This document shows positions 13,415 to 13,573 of a stretch of DNA of 13,573 nucleotides, one piece after another. Position 1 is the first letter of the stretch. Every line of letters begins with the position of its first letter. The notes under the pieces were generated by a model. The model was not told where the DNA came from. It made no database searches and was given only the letters and a program-made list of their open reading frames with translations. The stretch is from Planctomycetota bacterium. GTDB lineage: Bacteria > Planctomycetota > Phycisphaerae > UBA1845 > PWPN01. The DNA is taken from positions 1 through 13,573 of the forward strand of contig JACQVT010000055.1 of assembly GCA_016209665.1 (NCBI GenBank). The letters run 5' to 3'. Position numbers and translations under genes: made by a program.

Positions 13415-13573
13415 TTCCTCTTCCCGATCTCCTCAAGCATCAGGGCCACCACCTCGGTGATGCTCATCTGCGTGGTGTCGATCTGGATGGCCTGGCCAAA
13501 GGCCAGCAGCGGGGCCCACTGTCCGCGGTCGTTGTTGTCGCGGCTGCGGAGGTTGTCGAGCACGTCCTCGTAC
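13411..13573 (-). CDS. cmk: Cytidylate kinase, C-terminal part (cut by window edge)
   Basis: Only the last 53 residues are in the window, in the frame starting at 13572. They include LRSRDNNDRGQWAPLLAFGQA followed by IQIDTTQMSITEVVALML. The RD..DR...PL pattern followed by A..IDTT.. is typical of the lid region and C-terminus of bacterial CMP kinase, which phosphorylates CMP and dCMP. The gene was too short here to be seen as a full open frame. It heads the cmk-plsC-ispH group. Its stop codon falls in the first repeat unit of heptamer array B. Confidence 0.85.
   Translation of the reverse strand, partial: YEDVLDNLRSRDNNDRGQWAPLLAFGQAIQIDTTQMSITEVVALMLEEIGKRK

Overview
The window is high-GC bacterial DNA. 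Its gene content resembles genomes of Planctomycetota, perhaps the Phycisphaerae: exported glycan-active enzymes, a ceramidase-like protein, an aminotransferase with a Tat signal, genes often lacking a strong Shine-Dalgarno, and many small palindromic or short-tandem repeats between genes. This placement is an inference from gene content; no rRNA or other taxonomic marker is present. I see no tRNA, rRNA, insertion sequence or CRISPR array.

Left part (1-8701), surface catabolism. A divergent pair shares the 6972-7150 region. On the plus strand is a secreted sialate O-acetylesterase-type SGNH hydrolase (7151-8701). On the minus strand a secreted heparinase II/III-like lyase (about 6971 to 5205) is followed after 30 bp by an unusual exported protein (5174-2880) that joins a neutral-ceramidase-like domain to a sialidase-like beta-propeller. 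A large inverted repeat closes this unit. Then a new promoter with a nested palindrome leads a Tat-signal DegT-family aminotransferase (2659-1331) and a sodium:solute symporter (1202 to the left edge, incomplete). Together these look like a locus for attacking an acidic, O-acetylated glycan or glycoconjugate and importing a product; the substrate is not determined.

Right part (8861-13573, all minus strand), housekeeping and associated genes. In transcription order: the C-terminus of cytidylate kinase (cmk, cut by the right edge), a 1-acyl-glycerol-3-phosphate acyltransferase (plsC-like), ispH of the MEP isoprenoid pathway, a VWA-domain protein, a UroD-superfamily protein with a zinc-type HxC...C site, and a small double-ACT-domain protein. 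The cmk-plsC-ispH linkage is known from other bacteria.

The most unusual non-coding content is the repeat landscape. Three arrays of a 7-bp unit (TTCTCAC/GTGAGAA) flank plsC; two of them supply the stop codons of cmk and plsC. There are also an octamer array, a second heptamer family, two 51-bp double-hairpin elements related to each other, and several further stem-loops. The most unusual protein is the ceramidase-like/propeller fusion, in which the expected metal ligands are kept but the expected serine is threonine.
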